Assembly (NCBI GenBank): GCA_015179125.1
Contig: WHVA01000442.1
Span: 1-64,000, forward strand
Direction: 5' to 3'
Length of the DNA stretch: 64,000 bases
DNA from: Gautieria morchelliformis
Taxonomy: Eukaryota > Basidiomycota > Agaricomycetes > Gomphales > Gomphaceae
Below, in pieces: positions 11,267 through 23,294 of the stretch (position 1 is the first letter of the stretch; every line of letters starts with the position of its first letter). The notes under the pieces were generated by a model. The model was given only the letters and a program-made list of their open reading frames with translations. It did no database searches and was not told the DNA's origin. The translations under genes and the position numbers were made by a program.

Positions 11267-11563
11267 GTTGAATACTCACAATGCTCTACCCACATGGGGG
11301 CTGCTCCTTGACGGACTGCTCAGCGGGTGGCTTGAGACTGAGCGGAGTGCAGTCGGCATTAGCTGGATCAGGATAGAATAACTGTCACGGTTAATAGACG
11401 AATGTTTATTTTGGGGACTCGTCATCTGGACAATTAGAGCGGGAAAGTAACTTTGATACATGCGCGGACTGAGACAAAAATGCATAGAGGTTCTAATGTG
11501 TGATATGCATCATGCTACTTGTGGATGGAGAAGAATTAAGCAATGCCGAGGGAGGGATCGATA

Positions 11564-13736
11564 TCAAGCAAGGAGATCCACGACTATGGTGGTAATTCCG
11601 ATGACTAGTATCACCGAATATAAATCTGAACATCTATTTGAGGAAGTGTGGACATACCAATCTCCACCGCGATGAGCGCGATGACGATCTGTTCTAGCCG
11701 CTCAGAGTGTCGGCTGGCAGCAGACTCTTTGAGCAACTGCAGCATATCTTGCAGCACCTGGGTTCAACGCTCATATTGAGACCAATATTTATGAAGAATG
11801 AAACGGTCAGACCTCTACACGATCATTAAGAACCCGAGTCCGCTGGGGTATTTCCAGGTAACTTCGCGCAGCATCATATAGCGGCTGGAGGTCTGGAAAG
11901 CTCTGACAGACACGTTCAGCCAACGGCTCAATAGCACTTGCAATCCTAGTGAGTCACTGACCCAGAAGATTTCCTGTTTGGAATGTTAAAGCAAGCTCAA
12001 GCGGTAGTACCGATCGAGAAAGACATACCGGAGCGTCCAGTACGGATCCCACAAGATTAATGTTTATACGAAGCATGAAAAGCTGTCCGATCTGTCGCAT
12101 AATCTCGGTGTGTTTCATCTGATGGACGGTAAGTAAGGAGAAGTTTCGCGAGGATTTTTTCACTAACCCCTATCTTCCCCGTTTCCGAAATGATACCAGG
12201 GATATCCTTGGTCTGCTCTATCGTGTTGGAGATGAGTTCTTCGAACTTAAAATGACGAATATCAACGCCAATTTTTCAACACAAGTTAGTAAGGGACCCT
12301 CACGAGCGAGATTTTAACGGATTGGGACAGAGCATGAGAGAGTGAAAGTTTGGTCCTGTCAAGATACAGCGTGGTTGGCCTTCCACCTAGATCATGTACA
12401 GGAATGACGCCCACATATAACTAGATCCCTTCCGTAACGTACTGGCCACAATGCGGTTAAATCAATACAAACGCTACAATCGACGCACTCACATTACATC
12501 GTTGTAAATTCTGATCGTAAAAAGCCGTCGAGTTAGTCCTCGTGTAGAAGCAGCATGGCGGATATTCAAACAAACCGGCTGTAGTCCGCGTAATAGTAGT
12601 TAAGATCTTCCATTTCCACATCATCAGGTGCTGCAGGCAAATCAAAATTGTTTCCTTATAGTTTGACCATGCACTCACTGAGTTTTTCGACTTCGAACCT
12701 TCGACTTCCTCAAAGGAAACATCAAAAATAGAGGTCACAAATGGCCTCATGTGAACCTACATGGAAGATAAAAACCGCTTCTCTTGTGGTTCTGTCATTC
12801 CCCACATCACAACCGTCTGCAACCCAAAAAATAAAATAAAATAAGAACAGCTAGCAAGCTCGGTAGGGGAGCTACTACCCCATATTCGAATAGGAAGACG
12901 TCCGACTCTCCTTCAGGCTGCTGGTTGTGAAAACGGCTTAGCTTATGCTTGGCCTCGGGACTGCGTGTATCCATTGGCGACGTCGCATCTCTATCCTCGC
13001 CTGACTCTGGGACATCCAGTTGAGAAACAGGCATCTCAGGGAGACTGATAGGAGCAGGAATTGATGCTACTTCGGATGCAGTTTGTGCATGAGATTTGGA
13101 AAGCTCATACGTGTAGGGCGTGTAGATGGCTTCATCAAAGCGGCGTACGGCTGTTCGATAGGCTGTTTTACGCGCATGAAAGAACTTCATAAGTTCATCC
13201 ATCCGATAGGAGCTTGATACACGGCTTCAGCACGTTGTAACAGAAAAAGTGCGAACAATTTCACCCTGCCGTGCAGTACGCAGTGACACGAGGCAGCGAT
13301 TTTGCCTTCTTCTTCGTCAATCTTAGAGCATCTTTCCTCGCGGTACCTTCAGGGATTTGTGCGATTTGGTTATAAACCTTACCCAAACTTTCTTGTTAGG
13401 TCAACTTCAAATAGTACGTGGTGTCGTACTTCATCGTCTTCAGGGTCCTGTAATTCATCTTCCTCTTCGTCTTCCTCCTCGTCGTTCACCTCGGCATCAT
13501 CGAGTGTCTCTTTCAGAGCAGGTACTTCCGGGTCATCAGCTGGCTGTTGTGCCCTTGAGCCTCTGGATGGGAGAGGCTGCTCCGGCTGCTCCGGCAACAC
13601 TTTGAGTTTGCCTACCACTTTGGTGCTTCTGCAGGGGTAAGAACTTTGTTTGAGGGTTCCATGATGCAGAAGCAAGCATCGCGGCGAACCTATTCGCACC
13701 TCTAGGCTTTTCTGCGGGTTTTATCTCCAAGGGCAT
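11564..13736 (-). CDS. DUF155 protein of the Rmd1/Sif2 type
   Basis: Spliced on the minus strand, the protein contains an early GKLKVLPEQP block, a long acidic stretch (EEEDEEEDELQDPEDDEV), TARKDALRLTKKKAKSLPR, MDELMKFFHARK and the DUF155 core: VFLFEYG joined to TVVMWGMTEPQEKRF, then DVEMEDLNYYYADYSRIYNDV, KLSLSHALSQSVKIS and NINLVGSVLDAPEIFW. It ends with coiled-coil-like RVEVLQDMLQLLKES and a hydrophobic anchor (IVIALIAVEI...ITTIVVDLLA). Known relatives are yeast Rmd1 and Rmd8 (needed for meiotic nuclear division), fission-yeast Sif2/Sif3 (Sad1-interacting) and human RMND1 (mitochondrial translation). The acidic region and C-terminal anchor suggest the Rmd1/Sif side. An in-frame ATG at 13793 is an alternative start. 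About nine exons. Confidence 0.9.
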
Positions 13737-13793
13737 TTTGGGAATAGTGCTGTAAGTTGTCGTAGGGAAGTGCGTGCGTGACAACCGTGACAT

Positions 13794-15148
13794 AGGCCCG
13801 ATTTCGATTGATTCCGCGATGTAGTCCCTTGATTGTGTCCAAGCTGTTTATTGGTTTAGATATCTTGTGAGTGATTTCGATTGTTGCGCTGTTACATGAT
13901 ACTTTCATGAAACTTGCTTTATCCCAGCGGAGGAATGGAAAACTACGTCTGCCCTCTCTATTCGCAGATGATTATCCTGCACCCTTATTCACCCGCGGCG
14001 CCTTGTACGCTGTGGGCTCCTTTTCATTAATCCCTGCTGAGGAAGGGCATATTACTCCCACGCATGTGCGCACGATATGTATAAGTCTGAAACTGCTTGT
14101 TCTGCGTGTGAAAACATTAGGCAGGAGCGAGCTTCTAGTCTTCGCGAATTCCCAGGTACGTGCATTCCGTCGTTGCGGTCTATGGTCCTGATTACTTATA
14201 CCACGAGAAGCTATCGCCAATATGGCCTCGCGAAGATGCGGCAATCGAGGCCTTGCTGTGTCTGCTTACTTCATCACAACGCAGGAGTCACCACTGTTGT
14301 CGTCATAGCCTATTCTGTCATCCAGCACGAGAGCGTATACTGAGACGCGGTCTTTTTTTTTTTTGCTGGACGTGGTTCCGTGTCTTTGGAAAGGCTGCCC
14401 GCACCCAGGAGGGTCGAGCTCAGGAAATAGGATTGGTAATTTCAGTTTTATTTCCCATCTATTCACATGAAGCTCAAGTTTCCGATGAGTTGGCCTTGGT
14501 GGCTCAATTTGATCGCATTCGGCGCCCTTGCATGCCGTGCGATAACAGTAACAAGATATTGAAACCTGTAATGTCTATCATGATTTAGTTTCTGCGCTGA
14601 AACACTGATAACCCTGGCTGCATCTCAGTCTTTTTGCACTGTTGATTTCGCCCCTAACAAGTCTACACCTTTTCTTTCACGTTGGACTTTCCGACAATTA
14701 AGGCATGTCTGCAGTCACTACTATATCTCTGTCTGCCCGCACTCGACGCTTGTCCACTGCTTGCTGTATTTCACGTGAGAGCGCCAGTGACCTTAATTCA
14801 TCGCCAGACCACGTTGTACTACCCGATGGCCGCCGATTCTCTTCCCATGGTAATCTGTCCGCTTGACGAGAAGACTGCTCCGGATGGAAATGAATGCAAG
14901 TTCACGCAGATTAAGTTTACCAGTTGACGTCGTTTAAACTATGCCCAGACCAATGCATCGAGATATTATGATTGTAATGGGTGATGTGGTCACTAAGTAA
15001 CTGGAGAGCAATACAAAATACTATAACAAACACGCGCCCGGCAACTCCCAACTAAACGATGATTGTAGTCGACACAAATGTCCGGGAGAGGAGTCATGCA
15101 AGAGATGGATAACCGAAAGAGACAACCTGGCCTGCATGAACAAACAAC
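13794..15148. other. Spacer with an uncertain plus-strand reading frame
   Basis: This lies between two minus-strand genes and so contains the promoter of the DUF155 gene and the 3' side of the WOPR gene. Plus-strand frames at about 13871-14191 and 14160-14588 look weakly coding and are separated by a CCCAGGTACGTG sequence resembling splice sites, but no domain is recognisable. Confidence 0.35.
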
Positions 15149-16224
15149 CTAGTTAAAAGAGGCTAAGGCACGTAAAACGACTTCGTCAGCAGGGTTGCGT
15201 CTAGGGTTTTGAAGAGACTGTAGGTATGATAATGGGGCAAGTCCGGCAGCCACAGGGTCCGTCTGATCCTCGACAGGGAACGCATAGGCTGCTCGCTCCC
15301 GTGGACGCTTCCAGGGGTAGAAGTCGTCTTCGTGTGCGTCAGAGCCGGAAGAATCTGACAGGCGTCGCGGACACGGTGACGACCTTGCTTGACCCTCAAA
15401 GGGAATGTACAGGGGATAGGTTCCATGCTCGTGGCGGGGGGATCCTGGTTCCGAAATTGGACTAGGCGGGTCCACCAGGCTGGGTCGGTGATTGTCGCCT
15501 TTTCTTTTCCCCGAGCGTGAGCGACGATACATGCCTGGCGGGACTGACACGTTTCGCATGCCTGGAATGTCGTCCACAGTCTTCATGTTTCCGACGGTTG
15601 CCTGTGTGAAGTATGCCGCTGAGGAAGGGGTAGAATTTCACAAGGGGTGAGCGGATACGTCAAGTGGGATGGATCTATGGAGCAACCACTTACTCAAGTG
15701 CCATTTTTTCGGTCCTGCGGGAAGATCGACCCAGGCGGAATAGGTTTGTTTCGTGAGTATGTTACTTCCTTCGGCCTTTGTATACTTTTCTTGATAGAAT
15801 AGAAACTTGAGGAAGCTCATGAGCGAATGCGAGACAACGCAATGTGGGAGAACGCACATCCTACGGAGAAACGCCTCAGAAAAGAATCAAGTCAATCAAG
15901 TGTGCATGAAGAACATACGTCTCGGACACGGCTCGGTCCCCACCGAAGTCCGTCTGTCCAACGTTCTATCCCGAGGCCAGCGGCCTCCGAAGTTGTACTT
16001 CGTTCTTCCCATACAAAAACCGATCCGGGACGCACGAATCGACGTTCGTCTGCGTCCAGTCGACGATGGACCATGGGTCCTAGTGTCCCAAGAATTCCAG
16101 CAGCATGAAATACACGGTGAGCGTCATCTGTCGTACTGCAGAACCATAATCAGAGAAGGGCTGGGGGGGGACGGAGAGGCTGGACGCACGCAATGCGAGT
16201 ATTGGTACAAGTGGGCTGTTGCAT
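15149..16224 (-). CDS. Gti1/Pac2 (WOPR) family transcription regulator
   Basis: Exon 1 encodes MQQPTCTNTRIA and is spliced to TTDDAHRVFHAA. Next come the WOPR signatures: HRRLDADERRFVRPGSVFVW, GIERWTDGLRWGPSRVR, FLFYQEK and, in the second conserved block, LTKQTYSAWVDLPAG, KKWHLTAYFT. The rest is a basic and proline/serine-rich tail (SRSGKRKGDNHRP). The protein is about 280 residues, the short form seen in basidiomycetes. WOPR proteins bind DNA directly and act as developmental switches (Wor1, Ryp1, Sge1, Gti1, Pac2). Here the target process is unknown. Three introns; the second acceptor (near FLFYQEK) is the least certain. It is transcribed in the same direction as the two following minus-strand genes. 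Confidence 0.9.
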
Positions 16225-16987
16225 GCCACAGCAAGAAAGAGGAGCAATGAAAGCTTATTTGCAAAGGTTACGTTCTTTATAGCAAGGAAACGGGCGGCTG
16301 AAGCCCAGCGCTCTGAGCGGATCGGAGAAAGAACTTTGTGTGGGATGTGTTCTTCTTAACCCTTATATTTTGTGACATTTCCCTGCACCTCCAGACTTAA
16401 GGGTTGCCAGTCGTGGGAATCGTGAGCGGTATCCTAGTTTTCTTTTCCAGATAGGTAAGCAATGTTGGATTGTTCCTGCTACTTCCTCGTCAACCCAATC
16501 ATACACAGCCTTATAGATCACCATCGCAAATCACCCTCCGAGCCTACCAGCTCGGTACGCAATCTGGGAACGTTAATTAAATTTGGCGCGAATATTTCCC
16601 TGATAGCCCCGCCTTGAGACAATCATCAACCAGCCCATCGGAAGCGTGAGCTTCCTCTAGACTGTCGAAGCTGCTATAGCTTTAGCCGATCACAGGCAAC
16701 CTTGTTTTTCTGATTGCTTTTTTCCGTTAACCTTACTGCTACAGGTGCGTACGGACAGCTCAACCACGTCTTTTAGAGTTTCGCGGAAGCAATATGTTCA
16801 TGTATCTCCGGGACGGCCTTCAAACCTTTGATCTTTTCGGCGTCCACCGAACATATGTCTAATTTCCAACGTCTTGCATCAATTGAGTGATGACGATTAA
16901 CTCTGCAAGGCCCACATTGCCTTTGGCGCAGTTCACTCCGCCAAGTGTGCTGCTCGTCATCCGAATCAGTACTAGCGCCAATTTTGT
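16225..16987. promoter_or_regulatory. Upstream region of the WOPR regulator gene
   Basis: This gene-free 760 bp separates the start of the WOPR gene from the stop of the J-protein gene. It is long for this densely packed window, which fits a regulator under complex control, but no specific element stood out. Confidence 0.45.
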
Positions 16988-19331
16988 CTAATAATGTGAC
17001 GCACCCCTTAGAGGTAACACTACTTGAGAAAAATCACCTACATCTGTTGTGTGTAATGCGCCATGAAATAGGTAGTCTATCTTTAAATGTTTGCGTGCAC
17101 CGGGTGACGGATCGTAAAATCCAAGAAGTGTAGCCTGTTTAAGTTTCACACGATCCGCAGTCAGAACTCAGCTGTAAAATAGGGTTTCATTCAGTATCCT
17201 TACCTTTGATCGTCCACCCGGAATCACTAACTGGCTATTGTGTACTTGCGCTTGGAGAGGAACAGTTACGTCAATAGATATTGGCGACTCCCCGTCTTCA
17301 CCGCTTGCAGTATATCTAGCGATTAATATGACAAGGCCTTGTTATGGACCAATCAGAACGCATCAATAAGTTGAGACGCCGAAGACAAACCGCCAATGGC
17401 CCGCTCGTGCTCTGCTCGTCGATGAACAGGCTCGGAAAGAATACTATTAGTGTGTTCCGCCTCTTCACGCCACTGCTGTATAGTAATACGATAGGCATGA
17501 CGAGCGGCCTGCAGCTGACTGATACAGTGTTGTTGGTTGGTTAGGCAAAAGTCACAAGTTATTACGCACGCTATTCGACGAGCGCGTAGCCGTGGCTTTA
17601 TCACGAAGTTGTGCACTAGTGCAGCCAAGGTGGAGGGGACGAGGAGAGCGCACAAACCAATGATGACATCGACCTCGTGAGAGAGCACAATGGGAACATG
17701 AATACGCTGACCTAGATGTTCAAGCCTGGAGCGAGAGGCACGTAAGCGCGAGACGACAGCTAGCCCGATGTTTACCCACGTTACGTTCGTGTAAACTGCG
17801 CCTGCTGATGCAGCACCAACCCCGATCGATACAAGGCTACTCTCAGGACCCGTCCAAATACCATACACAGTTCCTGACAATCCCGTGATACCGAGTTCAA
17901 CGCCAAGCTTAGCCTTAAATCCTCCCGAGAGAGGCCTTGTAGCTAATTCCGCAGACAGGTGCGGAAAGTGACTGAATTGGAATCCTGCGCCCCATGCCAG
18001 TGCTCCTTTTGGATGTAGGGGCGATACAAGACTCGCCGTAAATGATGGCTGTGAACCCGTGGCAAAAATCAAATGACCTTGGGTCAGTGAGTTAAGGAAA
18101 AGCTGTCGTTGAAGCTCCAGCGTCAACGGGGGCAAATGGAGTGACCTCGGCGAGACAGAGGTCTTAAGCGTTACATGGTTCTCGCCACCATTGTACATTG
18201 CCCTCAGATTCATACCGGGGGAGCGTAATAGATTGGCTGTTGCCTACGTCAGCAACAGATAAGGTAATGTGTATCAAAAGACAAAGCGATAAAACGCACT
18301 TCAAGCAGAATCCGTGGTGAAACCTGGTGTCGAATAGTTCCCAGCACGTTCCCATAGTCACGAGGAGCTCCTGGATAGGGCACAGCTTGTATACGCCCTG
18401 TTAGGGACGCTTCGGTGCCATTTTTGAAGTTCATCTAGGGATTTATCAGGTGGTTGAACTATGCAGAAACAGGCAACAGAAGCACCCCCATGGTGTGTTG
18501 AACACGCAACAGAGTTTGCCTCACACCACTAAGCCTAGTTCGCAGGCGTTTCGAGTGCAGCTCATGCACGGGCAGGAAGAAATCATTCATATCGAAACCG
18601 CACGTAAACTCGCCAAGAGAAATAATGGGTTTCCCGACTCGAGACATGCCTCGAGCTTCTGCCACTAATCGTTCAAGTTCTGCGCGAAGCTTTCGAAAGG
18701 TGAGGTGTGATACGAACGTCGATGTTTGGGCCCACCTCCTCCGGGGAAGAGTATCGCTGCCCGAGTGCTTTACGGGCAACGAGCCCGCCTTCGCCTAACG
18801 TATCATAAACTAGGTTGACATGATGAATTTTTGGCGTGAAAAACGAGTAAAAGAATTGCCTCACTTTGCCGTTGATCTGGATCAGCGAGGACTGGAAATA
18901 CGACGAAACACTTGCAACAAGAGACATGATACTTGATTTGGATAAGTTACCTTCATAAGCTCGTTGGATTTCTCGGAACCGCTTTTCGGCTACTCTCTTT
19001 GTGTTTTCATCCTTCGTCGTTTGCCGGTCTGGATGGAAGATTACTAGAATTGGGGTGACTCATTATTTCCAAGGCACATTGAGTATCCGGCGCACCTGCT
19101 AGCTCCTTATAACGATGTCGAATGTCATCCTAGAAACCCAACTCCTTGAGAGCGGCTCACGGAGACAAGGACGTCAGCATTACCTGGGAAGCTGAGACGG
19201 GAAGATTGAGGATGGAACTTAGGGAAAAATCTCAGAAAGTCAATCACTTGTTAAGGGAACTTAATGGCTTACTACAAGGATTCTCTGGACTCTTCGTTGG
19301 ATGTCGTGGGTTGACTGGCCCGTCCAGACAT
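16988..19331 (-). CDS. DNAJC11: DNAJC11-type J-domain protein
   Basis: The protein starts MSGRASQPTTSNEESRES and continues into a J domain: SILNLPVSASQDDIRHRYKE, the invariant HPD (VIFHPDRQTTKD), KRFREIQRAYEVLADP and IYDTLGEGGL. The helix-IV segment VLADPDQRQ comes from a 27-nt microexon at 18865-18891. After it come a predicted beta-strand-rich middle part (VLGTIRHQVSPRILLE, KGALAWGAGFQFSHFP), then IHVPIVLSHEVD and a hydrophobic segment followed by KPRLRARR. The C-terminal DUF3395-like end has VTVPLQAQVHNSQLVIPGGR, LLGFYDPSP and VVLPLRGASHY. DNAJC11 associates with the mitochondrial outer membrane and the MICOS/MIB complex, affecting cristae. At least nine exons. Downstream neighbours run the same way but spacing is promoter-sized. 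Confidence 0.92.
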
Positions 19332-20435
19332 ATCGCGGGTCACACTTACGTCATGTTCCGTCACACAGCCTTTCCTCCACAAGCACAGACGCCACCCATA
19401 ACACGCATAACAGCCCTCGCTGTCGAATATGTGCCACGTCGATTAGGCAAACGTTTTATTCGCTATGCGTCGGCCCGCCGGTCCAATCTCACGACCATTG
19501 AACATTCCTCTGGAGAACTCTGTTCCTCGGGACCTCGAACCTTGCTGAGCGTCTCCATATGCCTCGGAGTTGTCGTGGCCTGCTGCCCCCTTTGAGCTTA
19601 ATTCTTTATCCTAACATCACATGCAACCTTTCTGCCGACGCCTTGCTGGAATCCGTACATCCGCATTGCACTTAAGGCTCAGCATTCTTCCGTATTCGCG
19701 GAGCCTCCCAAAAGCAGCTACTGTACTGATTAGTGTCATGGTTATTCATGCCAACTGTCAACTGCTGGCGTGTGGCGTGGACTGCCAGGCAGGACTCCCC
19801 GTCCATGTAGACACCGGCGAGATGGCTCGACGCGCCCAGCGCCCTCGTCGCGATGCGACCTTGCATCTTATCATCTCGAAGAAGAGTACTGTACACACAT
19901 TCAACTCAGCCGGACTATATACTTTACTTCTAGGCGTAAAACCGGTGAGGCTTTCTAAATTTGTGACTTGTAATTATTAATATGCGTTGGTCTGGACTAT
20001 ATATTGATCAACGACGCCGAGGCTCATCAATTCTATTTTTGAATGCACCGGTTTACCACATCAAGTTGCAATCGCCAAACCCCAAATTACTTAGGCGCCT
20101 CCACATGTACACATCATACTTTACGAAAATCATTAGATAGGCTTTCGCAGGGACCACCGATGAGTTACATGCAACTTTCCATACTCTGGTGCAACTCATC
20201 TATAAAGTCTTGGCGCACTCAATCTTGCGCTGGTACTTTCTGTTTCAACTACTAGTGCCACTTGTGTCAGGGACTTGGGAAAAATCGGCGAACATCTAAT
20301 CTAAACACAATATCGCACCACTAGCACATTATAATCAAGAAGTCATCCATCATAGATAACCTACCATCTGGGGGTCGTTGACACCAAGTGAAAGATATAT
20401 GAATTTTCAACTCAATCAATCATAGTTTGTACTGC
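19332..20435. other. Intergenic spacer of about 1.1 kb
   Basis: This lies upstream of the J-protein gene and downstream of the MutY gene. A plus-strand frame at 19621-19980 and an opposing minus-strand frame at 19672-19896 overlap; neither shows a domain. I call no gene here. Confidence 0.4.
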
Positions 20436-22208
20436 TCACTCCCTGGTGGAATTCCAGAACAGTCTAGCTTTTTTCCATACCTTCAAAACACCAGTGCCAG
20501 TGCTAGTTTATGTGGTCTCGGTGAAGGAAATGCAAGTAGGAGTGTAGGAACTCACATCGCATCTGCGACGTCCTTTTCCAGAACCCATCTCATGTGCGCT
20601 CCGAGATCGTCCTCGCCGACGTCGCGGGCTTTTCTCCGTTTTGACCGGTGCTGGCAATCATGACTGAGCAATGGACGGGATGACCCACCCTGCAAAACGA
20701 CTGAGAATATTCGGTAGGTCTTCCTTATGTGACTGAACACATGTAGCGTGTCTCCAACGTGACGGATATCTGTGATGCGAAGTCGGACACCATCACTTGC
20801 GCCGATGGCACGTTCCTCATTTGAGGGTGGATATCTGGGTGGAGGAGCTGCGAGTAAATTATCTATAATAGAGTGAGAGATTTCCAGTATATCCTTTTCG
20901 TCCTCATCGATGTTCTCGGCGGACGGAAATTCGTATAAACCTGCTAGTAGCCCTGTCGAGTTGATATTGGCTGCGGGCACGAAAGGTGTACACCACATGT
21001 ACGCACCACCTTCAGGTCTTCTGACTAACGCGAAATGCCGTTCCCCCTTGCACCTCCACTCGACAATATTGACGACATCAGTCTCTGCTCGGGCCGTCTT
21101 TTTAATGGCCTTCATTGGAAATCGAGTGACCAAGCTTCCAGAAGGTGCCGGCACACAAATCTCACATAGATCTTCGATGTCACTTGTGGATTGTGTAAGA
21201 TCTTTAGAATCCTATACTTATGGCACCCGGATTTCAATATTCCCAAAACAGCAAAGGAGTAATTCCGCACCCTGGACTCCTTATGAGCACCACAACCGTC
21301 ATTTAAGGGACAAGACTCGCAGATCGGATCTCTGACTTTGCAGACCGTACTCCCAAGTTCTATCAGCGCTTGATTAACATCCCCCGGGCGATCCGAACCT
21401 TGTACCATCGCTTCTGCCGCATCCCATAGCAAATCCAACGTTTTCTTTGCTTTAGGGGAGGCATGGAGGGCCAAGACTCGACTAAGCAGGCGATGCACGT
21501 TGCCATCGAGAACGGGTGCACATACTCCATACGCTATGCTGCAAATAGCACCAGCGCTAGGCCATAATGTCAGGATGGACCCCTCTGCGACACAGACATC
21601 TGAATGTTGGTACCTGTACCGCCCAATGCCTGGTATTTCCTTTTCCAAAGTCCTTGTATCGGCCGGAAGGCGTCCACTAAACTTAGTTACCACCTTCTGT
21701 GCTCCAGCTAGCAGGCGAGCGGCCCGGGAATAATATCCTAGACCCTTCCAAAGACAGTTTACCGTATCGATATCCGCCGCAGCTAGATCTTGGATTGTTG
21801 GAAACTTTTCCATCCATCGCGTATAGTACGGAATAACAGTAGCCACCTGCGTCTGTTGTAACATGATCTCCGAGACCCATACCTTTTCAAGGTTTCACAA
21901 CGAGCTGATGGACTCTCGAAATACCGCCTCACCTCGTATGCTCTTTGAGCTTGCTCCTCAGGCGACGTGGCTATGGCGCGCCGTCTCCATGGCATACCTC
22001 TGACGTCACGCACGTCTGCAAACCACTCCAACAAGCTAGCTCGGAGCTGCGCGACGTTCTCATTCTTGAGCGAGTGTAACTCTGCAGAATGTAGCCGAGC
22101 CGTCACTTCCGTTTTCGTGTCCGCATCGTCATCTATAGTAACAGATAGCCTTCTTGTCTTCGGCTGTCTCTTTCCCGTGATGCCCAACGAGGTAGATCCT
22201 TTTGCCAT
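20436..22208 (-). CDS. MYH1: A/G-specific adenine DNA glycosylase (MutY/MUTYH)
   Basis: This base-excision-repair enzyme removes adenine mispaired with 8-oxoguanine. The order of motifs is complete: GMPWRR; VWVSEIMLQQTQVATVIPYY, where the catalytic Glu is in SEIM; CLWKGLGYYSRAARLL; the helix-hairpin-helix EIPGIGRY; VLDGNVHRLLSR with the catalytic Asp; and the 4Fe-4S cysteines spaced C-x6-C-x2-C-x5-C (CKVRDPICESCPLNDGC). A C-terminal NUDIX-like domain that senses oxoG follows (FALVRRPEGG, GLLAGLYEFPS, VFSHIRKTYRIFSVVL). The true C-terminus lies past a final intron: ADA joined to ITGTGVLKVW. Start chosen at the first ATG (MAKGSTSLG). A TCACGTGA palindrome lies 52 bp upstream. Confidence 0.95.
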
Positions 22209-23294
22209 GTTGGACGCATACGCGTGAACTTTGTGGCCAACTAAGTACAGGCCCGGGCCTCACGTGACTTGACAATACATCACTGGCTGTAAGTATAGAC
22301 TCGATCCAGTCTCTATGATTAATCGTTTCACTGGTTATAGATCAGAACGACTAGTCGACTATCTTCTAATCGTTACCGTAGCGAGACTGGGTTGAACCGA
22401 GTCCATGGTAAGGATAACTTAGTTCTTTAATATAATTACAGATTTTCGAAGACAGTCGCCGTTCGGAATCGGAGCTGCTTTTTGAGGTGACGGAAATAAA
22501 AGACAGGTCCGGGTCTAGCGTCACTTGTCCTACGTTGACACTCAGTACATATACAGTATAGATTGAGAAGTTCAATTTGGCGTTCGTTCTACAGGTGAGC
22601 GGTGGGATCATATACCCTAGTTAAGTTCACCTGGTGAGGTTAGTCACAAGGTGTTTCCTAATTCTGGCCCTACACAGCGGAGACAACAGCCAAGTCGACT
22701 TCGTATCGCTCTGTCTTCGTGGTCAAGTCACCACCATAAATACTTTCCACAGTGCAAGAGGTTGCCATCGAGTATCGAGTAAGGATTAGTGTGTTTTCGA
22801 AAAAATAAAGGGCACGGGTTCCATGCTAAGCTGAAGTTGATGCAGTGGACACATAGTTTATCATAGATGTGTCATGACACCGATAGTGTATACTTACAAC
22901 CCACGGTTGAAACGCCCGCGAAAGCATCGATTTCATTCATTTCAATTTCATTCATTTCAACTTGCACATCTAAGTGTCCTAAGACTTGGTTCGCTGGCGC
23001 ATATTGACGTGTGAGTGGTTGAAGATGAGTGCACCTCGGCGTGAAGTCTAAGTATACAAGTAGGGATATCAGTCAAGACTCGAGTTATAAAAAAAGTCAT
23101 GGTTTCCGATGGATCCGTAAAGCCAAAAGACGGAAGAGGTGGTGATTGGGGGATAAAGGCCACCCTTCAGGGGAAGGCGAGGTGAGTCGTCACCTCATGC
23201 ACGGCCGTAAACGTCAGACGTGGCAAGTAATACATCAATATATCTTTGGAGATGTAAGGCCAGGTCAAATTATGCTCTCGATGAAGGCTCACCG
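22209..23294. promoter_or_regulatory. MutY promoter and 3' flank of acyl-CoA synthetase
   Basis: A TCACGTGA palindrome lies at 22260-22267. Near 22930-22970 there is a short tandem ATTCATTTCA repeat. No further gene is recognised. Confidence 0.5.

Noticed and set aside
18780..18960. Apparent loss of part of the J domain
   Set aside because: A 27-nt microexon supplies the missing residues in frame.
19621..19980. Open frame of 119 codons between the J-protein and MutY genes
   Set aside because: No domain, overlapping frame on the other strand, no splice partners.
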